Shown: positions 1 through 9,818 of the stretch, piece by piece
Position numbering within the stretch: the first letter of the stretch is position 1
Layout of the letters: each line of letters starts with the position of its first letter
Origin: Bacteroidaceae bacterium
GTDB taxonomy: Bacteria > Bacteroidota > Bacteroidia > Bacteroidales > Bacteroidaceae
DNA length: 64,000 bases
Direction: 5' to 3'
Assembly: GCA_017520935.1 (NCBI GenBank)
Contig: JAFXEF010000053.1
Location: forward strand, 62,001-126,000
The notes under the pieces: generated by a model
Told to the model about the DNA's origin: nothing
The model's database searches: none
The model's input: only the letters and a program-made list of their open reading frames with translations
Made by a program: the position numbers and the translations under genes

Positions 1-60
1 GATAGGATTTTTCTAATCAATTCTTCTTATATAAATGTTTCCAGCGAAACCTGTCTCCCT

Positions 61-3000
61 TTATTTCACCACTTTCTTTCCGTTCACGATATACACGCCC
101 TTAGTGGGGTTTGTCACCTTGCGGCCCATGAGGTCGTAGATGACAGTTGTATTCTGGATTGTGAGTTCTGAATTATCTATGCCAGTAGTCTCTTCATCGG
201 CAAAGCGGATGCGCAGAGCAGTAGCCGATGTGGTTCCCGGCACATTCAGGTAAGCCTTATTATTGTATACTTTGAACGCAGTATCCTTCTTGTAGAACCC
301 AGCCACACCATTCATCACGGCAAGTACGTAGTTGGTAGAACCGTCGGTAGGGAGAGCCACCTCTTGATACTCGCCACTACCGGCATAGCCCACGAGCAGG
401 TTGCCGCTGACGAAGGTGCCTGCCTCAGCAGCCTGCGCGAAGGTATAGGTACCCTCTGCACCGCGAAGTAGCACACCCGTGCGGGCTGGGATGATGCCAT
501 CCTCTATCTTGCTCATGGCGATGGTGCCCTCTGTGCCATTCATCTCGGGAACAGTGGTAGCAACATAAGCAACCACCCCCATTGGGATCTCTACAGCCTC
601 ATTAGCATAGAAGGTAGCAATCTCATAGCTGTTGATGTTAATCCTTTCTACAGTGTTATAAGTATCCTTGGTAATATCTTCAATGGTGAGTGGTATGTAT
701 ACCATGCAGTATCCTTTGGTGTAATTATCGTCATAGCATGGTGCCTCCTCGAAGAAAAAGGCTATCTTACCATCCTTCTGTAGAGTCATAGTGCTATAGG
801 CACTCAGTTGGGTGCTCACCTGAAGTCCCTCGGTCCAATCGGAAGCAATCTGCTCCGAGGTATAGGTAGCATCGGTGATTTCTTTATACCAGATGGTTAC
901 ATTTCTGCGGTCGTAGAGTCCACTACCGCCTTTGGGCTGTGACTGGAGGAGCAACTTCACCGTAGCGCCCTCTTCGTTCTTAGCATCAACGCAGAATATC
1001 TCACCATTGCAGGTGTTGTTTCCACCATTGGTGCAACCATTCACGTTATTGTCCCATGTGCCGGCATTGGTACTCTTGTCGGTGTAGGTGAACACGTTGA
1101 ACTGGCGGCCACCGCCACGGCGTACGCTGAGCAGGACTTGCCCGCTGGGGAGAATCTCCACCTTGGGCTCATCGTTGTTAGCTATAGGCTCTGTGCTTCC
1201 GCCAAGAATACTCCACGTGAGGCCGAGGTCATCGGTGTAGATGACATAGATATTGGTGGTGGTAGAGGCGTTCTTCAAGAGCATGGCTCCGTAGACACGT
1301 GGCTTGCCTGTGCCGTTGTAGTCCTCATCGACCGCCAACTTACCACTACCGAAGAAGGCTGCATGTCCATTGGGAATGAGGGCATCCTCACCAATGAAGA
1401 GCTTTTCTGAGATATCCTCCTTGATCCAGGTAACACCATTGTCGGCACTGAAAAGACGTACCGTGCGGTTGTGGCTGCTGGCCGAAGCATAAGGATAACA
1501 TACATTACCCGCAGCGGCCATCACAAGTACGTTCTGCCCTACGGTGGCTATAGCAGCATCTCCGTATGCACAATCGTAGCCATCAGCGTTCTTATTACCT
1601 GAACCTTCGGCTATGGTTTGCTTCTCGCTCCAAGTAGCACCATTGTCATCACTGTAACGTGCCACGAGGTCGATACGCAAAGTACCGGTACCATGATTGT
1701 CACGGCCGATATCGTCGAGGTTATGACGGTAGTCGCTCACGGCAATGATACGTCCCGTACTTGTGGTTGCAATGGCAGGGATACGATATGAGTACTCATC
1801 GTCATCGTAGAAGAGGGTTGCCTCATCGGTGGTGGTAAACTTGGCGATGAGCGGATTCTCTTCGGTGATGAGGGCCTTTTGTTCTTCGGTAAGGGTGACG
1901 CTCTTACCCAAGTTCTGGTCATTCAAGAAGAAACCTTGCAATTCGAAACCGCGATAACCACGAGCGAAGTCTACGGTAGTAGTTAGAGCGTCATTAAAGG
2001 TGTACTGCGTTACGCCAGTAGTGGTCAAGAGCTTCTTTCCTGCACCATTGACACGGATGTTACCCAAATGCGTATTGGGATTGTCAGCATCTAATCCATC
2101 AACCTCGACTTTAACATACAATTTAGACTCCTTGTAGAGGTCTACGGGGATGAATACGAAGTCGGTACAGTAGTTTGTTGTCTTCTGATCGTAAGTAATG
2201 GATGATTGGTCGAAACCACCATCTGCGTTCTTGATTACGAAATAGTTGCTTCCCTGAGTGTGCAAAGTCACACCTGCATGGTGAGTCGATGCTGCCACTG
2301 TAAAGTTATGGGCATTCTCACTCATGCCCTTGTGTGCAAAATACTTTCCAGCCTTGTTCTTGAAGTTGTACTTACCATCTTCCGTAACCGCAGGAATCCA
2401 GATGTATGCATCCTCATTCTGTGAGCCGGTAGCTGTAGCCAACGAACCTCCATTATTATAGAAGAAGCGGTTAACGAACGCACCATCCTTGTAAGTATCT
2501 GCATAGATGTACGACTCCACACCCACGATGGGCGAACCTTCAGTGACACCCTTGTTCCACGCATATACGGTGTTGAGCGCAGTGGCTGTCTCTACGGTAG
2601 CACTTGTACGGTAGGCACGCACAGCATCGAAGGTCTCTACCACCATGCTGGTACTGGGGAGGATGTAGAACTCTGAGAAGGTGTAGAACACGGTGCTATT
2701 GTTCGTTGTGTTCACCGTGAAGCGATAGTGCTGATAGGCTGTCACGCTGCTAATCTCTTCTGAGTAATAGTCGAGCACAGTCTCGCTGGTGGGGAGCCCA
2801 CTATTGATTACTTGTACTTCATTCCAAGTTTCCTTATCATTGGAACCCTCGATGGTAATCTTGGTGGGGCGATTGTTGTTGTTTTGGCTACGTTTCTTGA
2901 AGTAGAAGCGAAAGCTATCGACCTTCTTGCCCAAGTCAGCCTGCAGATAATGGCTTCCTGTACCAATTGTATTGCCATAACCACTATGGAAGAAAGTTGT

Positions 3001-6000
3001 GTAGTTGCCATCAATCAGGTTGGCATAAGCGTTGCCACTCTCTTGAGATGTCGCAGCAGGGTAGTTACACACGAGCTGGCCATCACCAGCAATACCTGTT
3101 CCTGCATTCTGCACCAAGCCGAGGTAGCGTTGCAGACCATAGATATTCATTGAGGTATTAGCTGTAGCGGCATTGTCCAAGATGATGTCCTCTGCAACGA
3201 TGGGATATTCGAGCATGGCAACCTTCTCCGCACTGAGCGCACCATCAAAGAACTGTACACTACGCACTTGTCCCCCGAACTTGTCGTATGAAGCATTACT
3301 ACTCACTGCACCGCCACCGATATAGAGTTTTGCATTGGCGTTAGCGGCAAAGTTGCTGAACGACTGGAGTTCGTAGTCACTTACGGGATAGGTAGCTGTA
3401 CTTTTCAGTTCACCATTAACATAAATTGAAAACTGCTTGTTGGTCTTGTCAATTACGTATACAATTTGATACTTTGTATTGGCTGTGGCAGCGAACTCTC
3501 TATAAGTGAATCTGTCACCGCCGCTCGAAGAGGCCAAATAAACAGGATTGCTTCCATAGAAACCGTAAGCGATATAGGGTGAGTTGGTCTTTGTTGCACC
3601 TGTTGCAGCTTTAGTCGGATCTGCACCACAAACGAGTGCTTGACGACCGCTCATGGATGCAGGTGTTACCACATCCACTGCAATGGTGATATTCTCCTGT
3701 GCAAACGCCTTGGCTGCGAGTGCATCATCTACGGTGTAGGGATAGGTTTCCTTTGTCAAATCTACCAGCTTTACGATGGGCTGAGGAGGTATAGAGGTGC
3801 TGACATCGATGAAACGATACTGGCAACCCTCATCTGTTGTGTTGGTGCCGCTACCCCAGTTAAGAAGATATAGGTTGCCGTCTTTCTGCTGATTAAACTG
3901 TACACTACCGCTTACCACGATTACGTTGCCTGTGGCTGTAGCCTTATTGATGGTCCACCCTGCAGTAGGCTGCTCAACAACAGTCTTCAGTGCGGTATTG
4001 TTGCTACTGGCTGGCGATATATAGGTACCGTCGGCCAGGTTGATGATATCGTAGGCACCATCGACACGTGTCACAAACTGCCAGACCGAAGCCTTGGTCG
4101 TTGCCTCTGTAGGTCCTGTGATAGCAGCGTCAGCACCATTGCCTGTGGCATATCGATTGCCACGCAGCGGGGTATACATGCGGTAGTAGTGACCGCTCAC
4201 GGGCTGGTTCATGTTGTCGCTGGTGAGCGATGCGGTGAAGGCCGTCCATGCCTCTTCGAGCGCGGTCACCTGTGCGGCACGCTCCTCGGCGGTCTTTGCC
4301 TCGTCGTAGGTAGCCTCTATCGCGGCTATCTCGCTGTCGAGTGTTTCGGCAGCGCTCTCAGGCCACAAGCCTACGGCTGTGCCGATGAGGGCTCCACGGT
4401 CGCGCTTGATCTCGCTCACCTTGGCCGCTACGGCTTCGGTAGTCTCGTCCATACACTGGTTGGGCGAGTAGATGAGTCCCTCCACGGCATTCTTCCCTTC
4501 GAGGTCGGTGAAGACACAGGTGAACATCCACTTGTTGAGACGTACACCACCAGCACCCACATAGGGGAGCTTGATGAACACTTTGTTCCACCCTTCGTTG
4601 AGCTGCACCTCGATAGGACTGCGGGCGGTGAAGTTCTCGTTCAAGAGGTCCACCTCATTGTTGATGCCCTTGCCAGTGTTGTCCCATGTGGGAGGATTGA
4701 TGCGCGAGCCATTGAGCCAGATGTCTGACCCCTTGCGGTCCCACTTGCCAGCATCAGGAGCACTGTCCTTTTCTGAGCGGCCATAGTTCTGGAACTCAAT
4801 CTGTGCGCCTACAGTCTGTGCTTTGGGTGAGTATACATAGGTCCATGCATACGCGGTCATGTTGCTATGGTTGGTAGTGCCATAATAGGTGGGGATGATG
4901 TTGTTGCCCCATGTGTGGCGCAGATAGATACCCGCACCGGTAGCCATGCCCGTGTAGTAGGTCTTTCCCTCGTGGGTGAAGGTCTCGGGGATGAGTCCCT
5001 CATCGTCGGTGCTTGTGGCGTATTGGTCGGGGGCGAAGGTAGCTCCGCTGTTGCCGCCATTGGGGAAGGGGTCGGTGATGCGCCAGCGCACGTTGGTCTG
5101 CTTCACATAGGGGATGGGCTCATCCTTCAGTGAGTGGGCCTTGTGGAAGAGGAAGCGCGTCTCCCAGTCCTTGAACTCCTCGTATACCTCGCCCGAGTTG
5201 GGGAGTGTGGTGCCGAGCTTCTCGATGTAGCCCTCGGCACCGTTGACCTTGCCGCCTATCCAGGCACGCTCGGCACTGGCCAGCACGTTGGCATACATGT
5301 TGTTCTGCTTCACGATGTCCTCCTCGGTGGGAGTCTTGCGGTCGTTCCAGTAGGCCGAGATGGTACCGGCTATCTCCTCGGAGCCCTTGTCGGCATAGTA
5401 GATGTTGCTCTTGTAGATGCCCACCACATCAGCAAACACGTCGAAATGGTTGGTATAGTTGTAGCGGCAGTCGATGTCGGGAACACCCGTGATGTCTGTT
5501 CCGCGGCTGCTCCACATCTGCGTCATGTCGGTCATGGTGCTGTTGATGGTGACGCCGCTGATGGGGTTCCACACCACCATCTTGCGGCCCAATGTCTCGC
5601 GGATGTGGCCGGCCATGATCTCAAGGAATCCCTTGCCGTCCTTCGTGTAGGTGATAGCCTCCTCATCGGCACCGATATGGATGTAGGGTGCATCGGGGAA
5701 TACGTCGGCAAGCTGAGTGAGCACCTCCTTCAGTACGGCTACGCCCTCATCGGTCTGCATGCTGTATCCCATGGCACGCTCGAAGGCATCGCTGTGGCCG
5801 GGCATGTCAATCTCGGGGATGATGGTCACGCCGCGCTCCTTGGCATAGGCAGCCACTTCGCGGCACTGCGCCTGGGTGTAGTAGTCACCGGCAAAGCGGG
5901 TCATGCTTTCCTCAGAGGTGAGCTTGGTGTAGTCGGGCTCTGCCGCGGGGTCGCTGTCTATCACCTCGAAGCGCCAAGCCTGGTTCTCGGTGAAGTGCCA

Positions 6001-6564
6001 GTGGAAGGTATTCACCTTGAAGCGTGAGAGCAGCTCGATATGTTTCTTCAGCTCATCCACACTGATGAACGAGCGGCCCACATCGTGCATGTAGCCACGC
6101 AGCTTGAAGGCGGCCCAGTCGGTAATCTCCACCGTCTCAATGGCCTCGCTGCCTTCGTCGTAGCCCTCGGCCAATTGGGCGAGGGTCTGTGCAGCGCGGA
6201 TGACACCGATAGGCTTCACGGCCTTGATAGCAATCGCATTCTCGGTCACCGTGAGCTGGTAGCCCTCGTTGTCATAGCCTTCGAGGGTATAGTCGTAGGC
6301 TCCTTCGATGCTCTCCACCATCTCTACGGTGACGGTAGCCGACGCACCGTCCTCTATGGTGCATCCGTAGTCGGTGAACACCTCCTTGAGCGCCACGGTA
6401 TTGTTGGCGTCGGTGATGGTCACGGCGCGGTGCAGCGCAAAGGGAGTGCCCTTGGTCTCGGTGAGCGAGTGCACCTTGGGCAACAGATGATCCACCTTGG
6501 CCTTTACGCTCAAGGGGAGGCACAGCATCAGGGTGATGAGTGCCGGGAAGAAAAGTTTTCTCAT
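61..6564 (-). CDS. Secreted GH20 beta-hexosaminidase / GH33 sialidase fusion
   Basis: A 2167-residue exported enzyme that should remove terminal GlcNAc/GalNAc and sialic acid from host or mucin glycans. A signal peptide (1-22) precedes a GH20 non-catalytic domain and a GH20 barrel (about 152-460) with the catalytic pair in HIGADEE (D300, E301). Then come a helical stretch (about 712-790), a binding-type module (791-930), a LamG-like domain (931-1120), an F5/8 type C (CBM32-like) domain (about 1146-1300) and a GH33 propeller (about 1580-1960). The sialidase has YRIP (1593-1596), Asp boxes such as SDDNGATW, and further arginines in LLSVRRG and DRRNVTIW. The last 26 residues form the YDLMGRKV ... 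GVYIVNGKKVVK tail typical of Prevotella secreted proteins and similar to T9SS sorting tails. It has its own promoter. Domain calls are from motifs; the fused activities are inferred. Confidence 0.9.
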   Translation of the reverse strand: MRKLFFPALITLMLCLPLSVKAKVDHLLPKVHSLTETKGTPFALHRAVTITDANNTVALKEVFTDYGCTIEDGASATVTVEMVESIEGAYDYTLEGYDNEGYQLTVTENAIAIKAVKPIGVIRAAQTLAQLAEGYDEGSEAIETVEITDWAAFKLRGYMHDVGRSFISVDELKKHIELLSRFKVNTFHWHFTENQAWRFEVIDSDPAAEPDYTKLTSEESMTRFAGDYYTQAQCREVAAYAKERGVTIIPEIDMPGHSDAFERAMGYSMQTDEGVAVLKEVLTQLADVFPDAPYIHIGADEEAITYTKDGKGFLEIMAGHIRETLGRKMVVWNPISGVTINSTMTDMTQMWSSRGTDITGVPDIDCRYNYTNHFDVFADVVGIYKSNIYYADKGSEEIAGTISAYWNDRKTPTEEDIVKQNNMYANVLASAERAWIGGKVNGAEGYIEKLGTTLPNSGEVYEEFKDWETRFLFHKAHSLKDEPIPYVKQTNVRWRITDPFPNGGNSGATFAPDQYATSTDDEGLIPETFTHEGKTYYTGMATGAGIYLRHTWGNNIIPTYYGTTNHSNMTAYAWTYVYSPKAQTVGAQIEFQNYGRSEKDSAPDAGKWDRKGSDIWLNGSRINPPTWDNTGKGINNEVDLLNENFTARSPIEVQLNEGWNKVFIKLPYVGAGGVRLNKWMFTCVFTDLEGKNAVEGLIYSPNQCMDETTEAVAAKVSEIKRDRGALIGTAVGLWPESAAETLDSEIAAIEATYDEAKTAEERAAQVTALEEAWTAFTASLTSDNMNQPVSGHYYRMYTPLRGNRYATGNGADAAITGPTEATTKASVWQFVTRVDGAYDIINLADGTYISPASSNNTALKTVVEQPTAGWTINKATATGNVIVVSGSVQFNQQKDGNLYLLNWGSGTNTTDEGCQYRFIDVSTSIPPQPIVKLVDLTKETYPYTVDDALAAKAFAQENITIAVDVVTPASMSGRQALVCGADPTKAATGATKTNSPYIAYGFYGSNPVYLASSSGGDRFTYREFAATANTKYQIVYVIDKTNKQFSIYVNGELKSTATYPVSDYELQSFSNFAANANAKLYIGGGAVSSNASYDKFGGQVRSVQFFDGALSAEKVAMLEYPIVAEDIILDNAATANTSMNIYGLQRYLGLVQNAGTGIAGDGQLVCNYPAATSQESGNAYANLIDGNYTTFFHSGYGNTIGTGSHYLQADLGKKVDSFRFYFKKRSQNNNNRPTKITIEGSNDKETWNEVQVINSGLPTSETVLDYYSEEISSVTAYQHYRFTVNTTNNSTVFYTFSEFYILPSTSMVVETFDAVRAYRTSATVETATALNTVYAWNKGVTEGSPIVGVESYIYADTYKDGAFVNRFFYNNGGSLATATGSQNEDAYIWIPAVTEDGKYNFKNKAGKYFAHKGMSENAHNFTVAASTHHAGVTLHTQGSNYFVIKNADGGFDQSSITYDQKTTNYCTDFVFIPVDLYKESKLYVKVEVDGLDADNPNTHLGNIRVNGAGKKLLTTTGVTQYTFNDALTTTVDFARGYRGFELQGFFLNDQNLGKSVTLTEEQKALITEENPLIAKFTTTDEATLFYDDDEYSYRIPAIATTSTGRIIAVSDYRHNLDDIGRDNHGTGTLRIDLVARYSDDNGATWSEKQTIAEGSGNKNADGYDCAYGDAAIATVGQNVLVMAAAGNVCYPYASASSHNRTVRLFSADNGVTWIKEDISEKLFIGEDALIPNGHAAFFGSGKLAVDEDYNGTGKPRVYGAMLLKNASTTTNIYVIYTDDLGLTWSILGGSTEPIANNDEPKVEILPSGQVLLSVRRGGGRQFNVFTYTDKSTNAGTWDNNVNGCTNGGNNTCNGEIFCVDAKNEEGATVKLLLQSQPKGGSGLYDRRNVTIWYKEITDATYTSEQIASDWTEGLQVSTQLSAYSTMTLQKDGKIAFFFEEAPCYDDNYTKGYCMVYIPLTIEDITKDTYNTVERININSYEIATFYANEAVEIPMGVVAYVATTVPEMNGTEGTIAMSKIEDGIIPARTGVLLRGAEGTYTFAQAAEAGTFVSGNLLVGYAGSGEYQEVALPTDGSTNYVLAVMNGVAGFYKKDTAFKVYNNKAYLNVPGTTSATALRIRFADEETTGIDNSELTIQNTTVIYDLMGRKVTNPTKGVYIVNGKKVVK
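151..174 (-). repeat. Period-7 repeat coding the linker before the C-terminal tail
   Basis: On the coding strand the units AATTCAG, AACTCAC and AATCCAG follow one another in frame. They encode the linker DNSELTIQN immediately upstream of the YDLMGRKV tail of the GH20/GH33 protein. Confidence 0.75.
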
Positions 6565-6650
6565 GGGTTATGTTATAATTTTATGGTTGGTACTCAGTAG
6601 GTTGTGTCTTTCTTTCTGCCATGTGCCGTATAAAGCACAGAATTAGCGCA

Positions 6651-6681
6651 CAAAGATAGCAAATCTTTGTCAATCAGCCAA
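6651..6681 (-). promoter_or_regulatory. Promoter of the GH20/GH33 gene
   Basis: On the minus strand, TTG (6681-6679) is followed after exactly 20 bp by TATCTTTG (6658-6651). This matches the Bacteroidetes -33/-7 consensus and predicts a leader of about 80 nt. Confidence 0.75.
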
Positions 6682-6716
6682 TAGAAGACTTGTTTTTCTT
6701 GCAAGCATAGACGAAA

Positions 6717-6748
6717 GCAGGGGCGCGACCATGCGGTCTCGCCCCTGC
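6717..6748 (-). terminator. Hairpin terminator after the 53-residue protein gene
   Basis: A GC-rich stem (GCAGGGGCG with CGCCCCTGC, extended by GACC/GGTC across one mismatch) is followed on the minus strand by TTTCGTC. It separates the 801-residue/53-residue transcript from the GH20/GH33 gene. Confidence 0.6.
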
Positions 6749-6774
6749 TGCTATCTATTGTGACAGTTCCTGGC

Positions 6775-6936
6775 TTATTCGCCTTCGCCCCACAGGTCGC
6801 CCCATGAGCCGCGACGCTCGTTGCCAAGCATCTCGTTACCGCTTTCGTTTACTACAGCGATGCTTGCTGCCATCATCTCTACTGTTTCGATGTTCATTAC
6901 CTCCATTGCGGGGGTGATATATGTTTTCTTGTTCAT
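6775..6936 (-). CDS. 53-residue protein of unknown function
   Basis: A short reading frame, ATG to TAA, starting MNKKTYITPAMEVMNIE and ending GSWGDLWGEGE. It starts 37 nt after the stop of the 801-residue secreted protein, and a terminator follows it, so it should be the last gene of that transcript. The basic start, a TPxMEV motif, a short hydrophobic MMAAS stretch and an acidic Trp-containing end resemble small uncharacterised Prevotella proteins I recall of the type MKKxYxxPxxEVxxI...AAS. There is no convincing signal peptide. Its function is unknown; it could be a small cell-envelope or peptide-like product. Confidence 0.6.
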   Translation of the reverse strand: MNKKTYITPAMEVMNIETVEMMAASIAVVNESGNEMLGNERRGSWGDLWGEGE

Positions 6937-6973
6937 TGTCTTTATCTATTTTATAGTTTACGAATCGGGCTTC

Positions 6974-9379
6974 TTACTTAATAATCTTTTTGCCATTAAC
7001 GATGTAGATACCCTTCTCCATCTTCTCTACGCGACGGCCCTGGAGGTCGTAGATGACTACGTTCTCATTGTCCATTGTCAATTGTGCATTGTCAATTGAT
7101 GTGGTGCCCTCTTCGCTACCCTTGCGGATGCGGATGGCCTGTACCTCGGAAGTCTCGGTCAAGGTGAGGTATGCCTTGAAACCGGTGAGGTTATCGCCGG
7201 TGTATTGCTTGAAAGCAACGCCACCGTTGTGGCTCTGCAGGGTGTACTCTGTACCAGCTTTCGGATTAACAACTGCAGCAGCAGTTCCTATAAGGTCAGA
7301 TGCAATAGCCTCTTTGTCTGAGTTGCTTACTGCAAGATATACATAACCGTTTTCGATATCTGCTACATATTCCAATACAACAGGAGTGTTAGCAGGGATA
7401 ACACCATCTGCCTCGTCAATACGAGTAAGAGTGAGCACATTGTCAGAAAGTGTTCCTGTATAAGCCTTCACACGATATGCACTTGTACTGTTCCACTGAT
7501 ATGTGCTCAATGCTACGGGTGAACAAAGTGTGGCATAGCCGTATGTGGTGTTCATGGCTACGGGGAGGTATGTTACCTCTTCTACTACCCAGTCATAGCC
7601 AGCATTTGAGCCGAACGAACCGCCAGCATTTACATAGCCAGCATTTGCATTACCTGAATAATATGCGCGATTTGACGCTGAGCCAACATAGAAGCCCACT
7701 CTACCAACAGCACTACCTTTACCAAAGGTTGCAGCATTGCCCTTAGTTCCTACAGCCAAACATGTCCAATCTGAAGAGCTTGATCCAGCATCAGAAAGGT
7801 AACGTCCATTAGCATACGAAAGCAAAGTGCCATCTTCACCATAATAGAAGACAGAGCTTACCTTATTGCTTTCGAGCGCACCCATAGCCAAATATTTTGC
7901 ATTCCCACTATATACGTCACTCAACATATAAGCATCTGCTGTCGGATGTTTGAAGCGGTAGAACTTGCCCTTTTCAGGAAGAATGAGTTCCAAGTTGTTG
8001 ATAGCAGCCTGCAACGCAGTAGTAGCATTCAAGACTTCTTCCAAGGAGTTGCTGGAAAGAGCAGTATTGGCATTCTCAAGAGGAGTAGCCAGATTCGCAA
8101 CAGATGCTTCGGTGTAATAACCGATAGTCGTTCCTGCTTCGTATGTGCCGGCTTGATCTATTAATGTTTGAAGTGCTGTTTTATGTGTAGTGGTCAATTC
8201 TTCAACAGTGAACACATTGAAGGCTGATCCGGCATCGGTTGCTGCTGCAGCGTTATTCCAGATCTGAAGTTTGCTGTTATAGTCGTGAGCATATACATTC
8301 TCACCTTGACCGAGTATGAAACCACCATTACCCTCTTCTATAGTCCATGTAGTTTCACCCTCTGCCATAGAAACATTAGCTTCAGTTGTAGTGCCAGCAT
8401 AGCCCAAAGTGTAACCATCACCAGCACCCTTGTTAATTACCTGAATACCTTCGAACACATTACCCTTGAATGCCCAAAGGCCATTATCACCAGCTGTAAT
8501 GGTTGTAGAGTTTGTATAAGGAGCGCTCTCGCTTCTTGCAACATACTTCTGGTTGTTGCTACGTATGGTCATATAATACCAAGTCGCGTTAGCATAGTCA
8601 GTAGACACCGTAAAGGGGAGGTTTTGGGTGCAAGTAACCTGTACGGTTGCATCAGCAGTGGCTGTACCTGTAGGATTTTCAAATGTAACATAGTCGATAG
8701 CAGGAGCGTCATAAGCACTGCCAACAGCCTGTTCAACCGTTACCGATTTCTTTACCTTGCCATCAAGCATATACTGATAGGTTACATTAACCGCAGACAC
8801 CTCTTCAACGTTTACGCTGTAAACATAATGGATGGTCCATCCACCTAGACCGGTGTTATATGTAGGCGTTCCGCTATCTCCATTCTGCACATTAATCCAG
8901 TTAGTACCTTTTACAAAACGAACAAGGTTGGCATCATCGTTGCCATCAATGTAGCTTTGGGAATCGCCATCGCCATTAAATTTGGTGGAACCGCTACCCG
9001 TTGATGTAGGGTTGGTTGTAGTGAATTTTGCAGCATTGTCTACTGTGCCAAAATCCTTGGGCGATGAAGTCTGCATATAGGTACCGTCAAGTTTCTTCAG
9101 GTAGTAGCTTCCGGGGGTACCGTCAGTGACAGGCTCCCATATAAACACGGCATCATTAGAGAAATCGGCCTTGCTGTAGGGAGCAGCACCTGTGTTTCCT
9201 ACATAATAATAGTGGTTAGTGGCAGACAGGTTCTTAATGGCAATGTACGTCGCCTCGGTCTTCGCATTGAGTTCTGCAGAGGTAATCTTTGTTTCACTCA
9301 CTTCGCTCACATAAATTTGCGCCCAAGCCCCCATAGCCAGAAGCATAGAGGCGAGGATAAGAGTAAATCTCTTTTTCAT
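6974..9379 (-). CDS. 801-residue secreted multidomain protein with a T9SS-like tail
   Basis: A signal peptide (MKKRFTLILASMLLAMGAWA, cut before Q21) leads into a long extracellular protein with no recognised catalytic motif. Residues about 400-465 form a helical FIVAR-like segment. A module starting GKFYRFKHPT (about 470-610) resembles the GHYYRMYTP module of the neighbouring GH20/GH33 protein. The last 180 residues (VIPANTPVVLEY, RIRKG, then YDLQGRRV and GIYIVNGKKIIK) are homologous in layout to the end of that protein. It may be an adhesin or glycan-binding partner of the sialidase; this rests only on shared modules and position. It is transcribed from a promoter about 140 bp upstream and is followed by the 53-residue gene. 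Confidence 0.75.
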   Translation of the reverse strand: MKKRFTLILASMLLAMGAWAQIYVSEVSETKITSAELNAKTEATYIAIKNLSATNHYYYVGNTGAAPYSKADFSNDAVFIWEPVTDGTPGSYYLKKLDGTYMQTSSPKDFGTVDNAAKFTTTNPTSTGSGSTKFNGDGDSQSYIDGNDDANLVRFVKGTNWINVQNGDSGTPTYNTGLGGWTIHYVYSVNVEEVSAVNVTYQYMLDGKVKKSVTVEQAVGSAYDAPAIDYVTFENPTGTATADATVQVTCTQNLPFTVSTDYANATWYYMTIRSNNQKYVARSESAPYTNSTTITAGDNGLWAFKGNVFEGIQVINKGAGDGYTLGYAGTTTEANVSMAEGETTWTIEEGNGGFILGQGENVYAHDYNSKLQIWNNAAAATDAGSAFNVFTVEELTTTHKTALQTLIDQAGTYEAGTTIGYYTEASVANLATPLENANTALSSNSLEEVLNATTALQAAINNLELILPEKGKFYRFKHPTADAYMLSDVYSGNAKYLAMGALESNKVSSVFYYGEDGTLLSYANGRYLSDAGSSSSDWTCLAVGTKGNAATFGKGSAVGRVGFYVGSASNRAYYSGNANAGYVNAGGSFGSNAGYDWVVEEVTYLPVAMNTTYGYATLCSPVALSTYQWNSTSAYRVKAYTGTLSDNVLTLTRIDEADGVIPANTPVVLEYVADIENGYVYLAVSNSDKEAIASDLIGTAAAVVNPKAGTEYTLQSHNGGVAFKQYTGDNLTGFKAYLTLTETSEVQAIRIRKGSEEGTTSIDNAQLTMDNENVVIYDLQGRRVEKMEKGIYIVNGKKIIK
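7063..7097 (-). repeat. Period-7 repeat coding the linker before the tail
   Basis: Five in-frame units on the coding strand (AATTGAC, AATGCAC, AATTGAC, AATGGAC, AATGAGA) encode IDNAQLTMDNEN just before the YDLQGRRV tail. The position is the same as the repeat in the GH20/GH33 gene. Confidence 0.8.
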
Positions 9380-9522
9380 GTTTTGTTTTTTTGATTTTGT
9401 AAATATTTGGTTTAATAATATCTTCGAGGGATGATGGTATCAATGTCGGCTATCTGTCTGTTTTACAGCTTATTACCATCTTTCACGGTTCAAATCTCTT
9501 GCCGAGAGATTGATTTCGGGGT

Positions 9523-9531
9523 GCAAAGGTA
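9523..9531 (-). promoter_or_regulatory. Promoter -7 box of the 801-residue protein gene
   Basis: TACCTTTGC on the minus strand lies 144 nt upstream of the start codon; the -33 region is a poor match. The leader contains a small hairpin, ATCTCT with AGAGAT. A closely related word recurs at 9652-9667. Confidence 0.55.
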
Positions 9532-9818
9532 CTAACTTCTTGCGAGTTACCCACCATTTAGCACGAATTATTTTACGGAATTTCACAAAAAAGCCGTTAG
9601 CGCATATTGTGGATGGGGTGCTACCAATCAGTGCTTTACGCTAAGGAAGAATCTCTCGGCAAGAGTTCCCTATAGCACGCAGACAACACTGATGCTGCGA
9701 GATGACCACCGATCTTTCAGTTCACAGAACACACGGTTTTTGCAGCCCAGTTGGGAAACATTTGCAGCCTAACTGGTGCGCAAATTTTCGGCTTTTAGCC
9801 AGCCGCCATTTCCCGGCA

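Noticed and set aside
5134..6600. Plus-strand open frames of 297 and 186 residues opposite the GH20 domain
   Set aside because: Antisense shadows rich in Val, Gly and His; no signal or domain.
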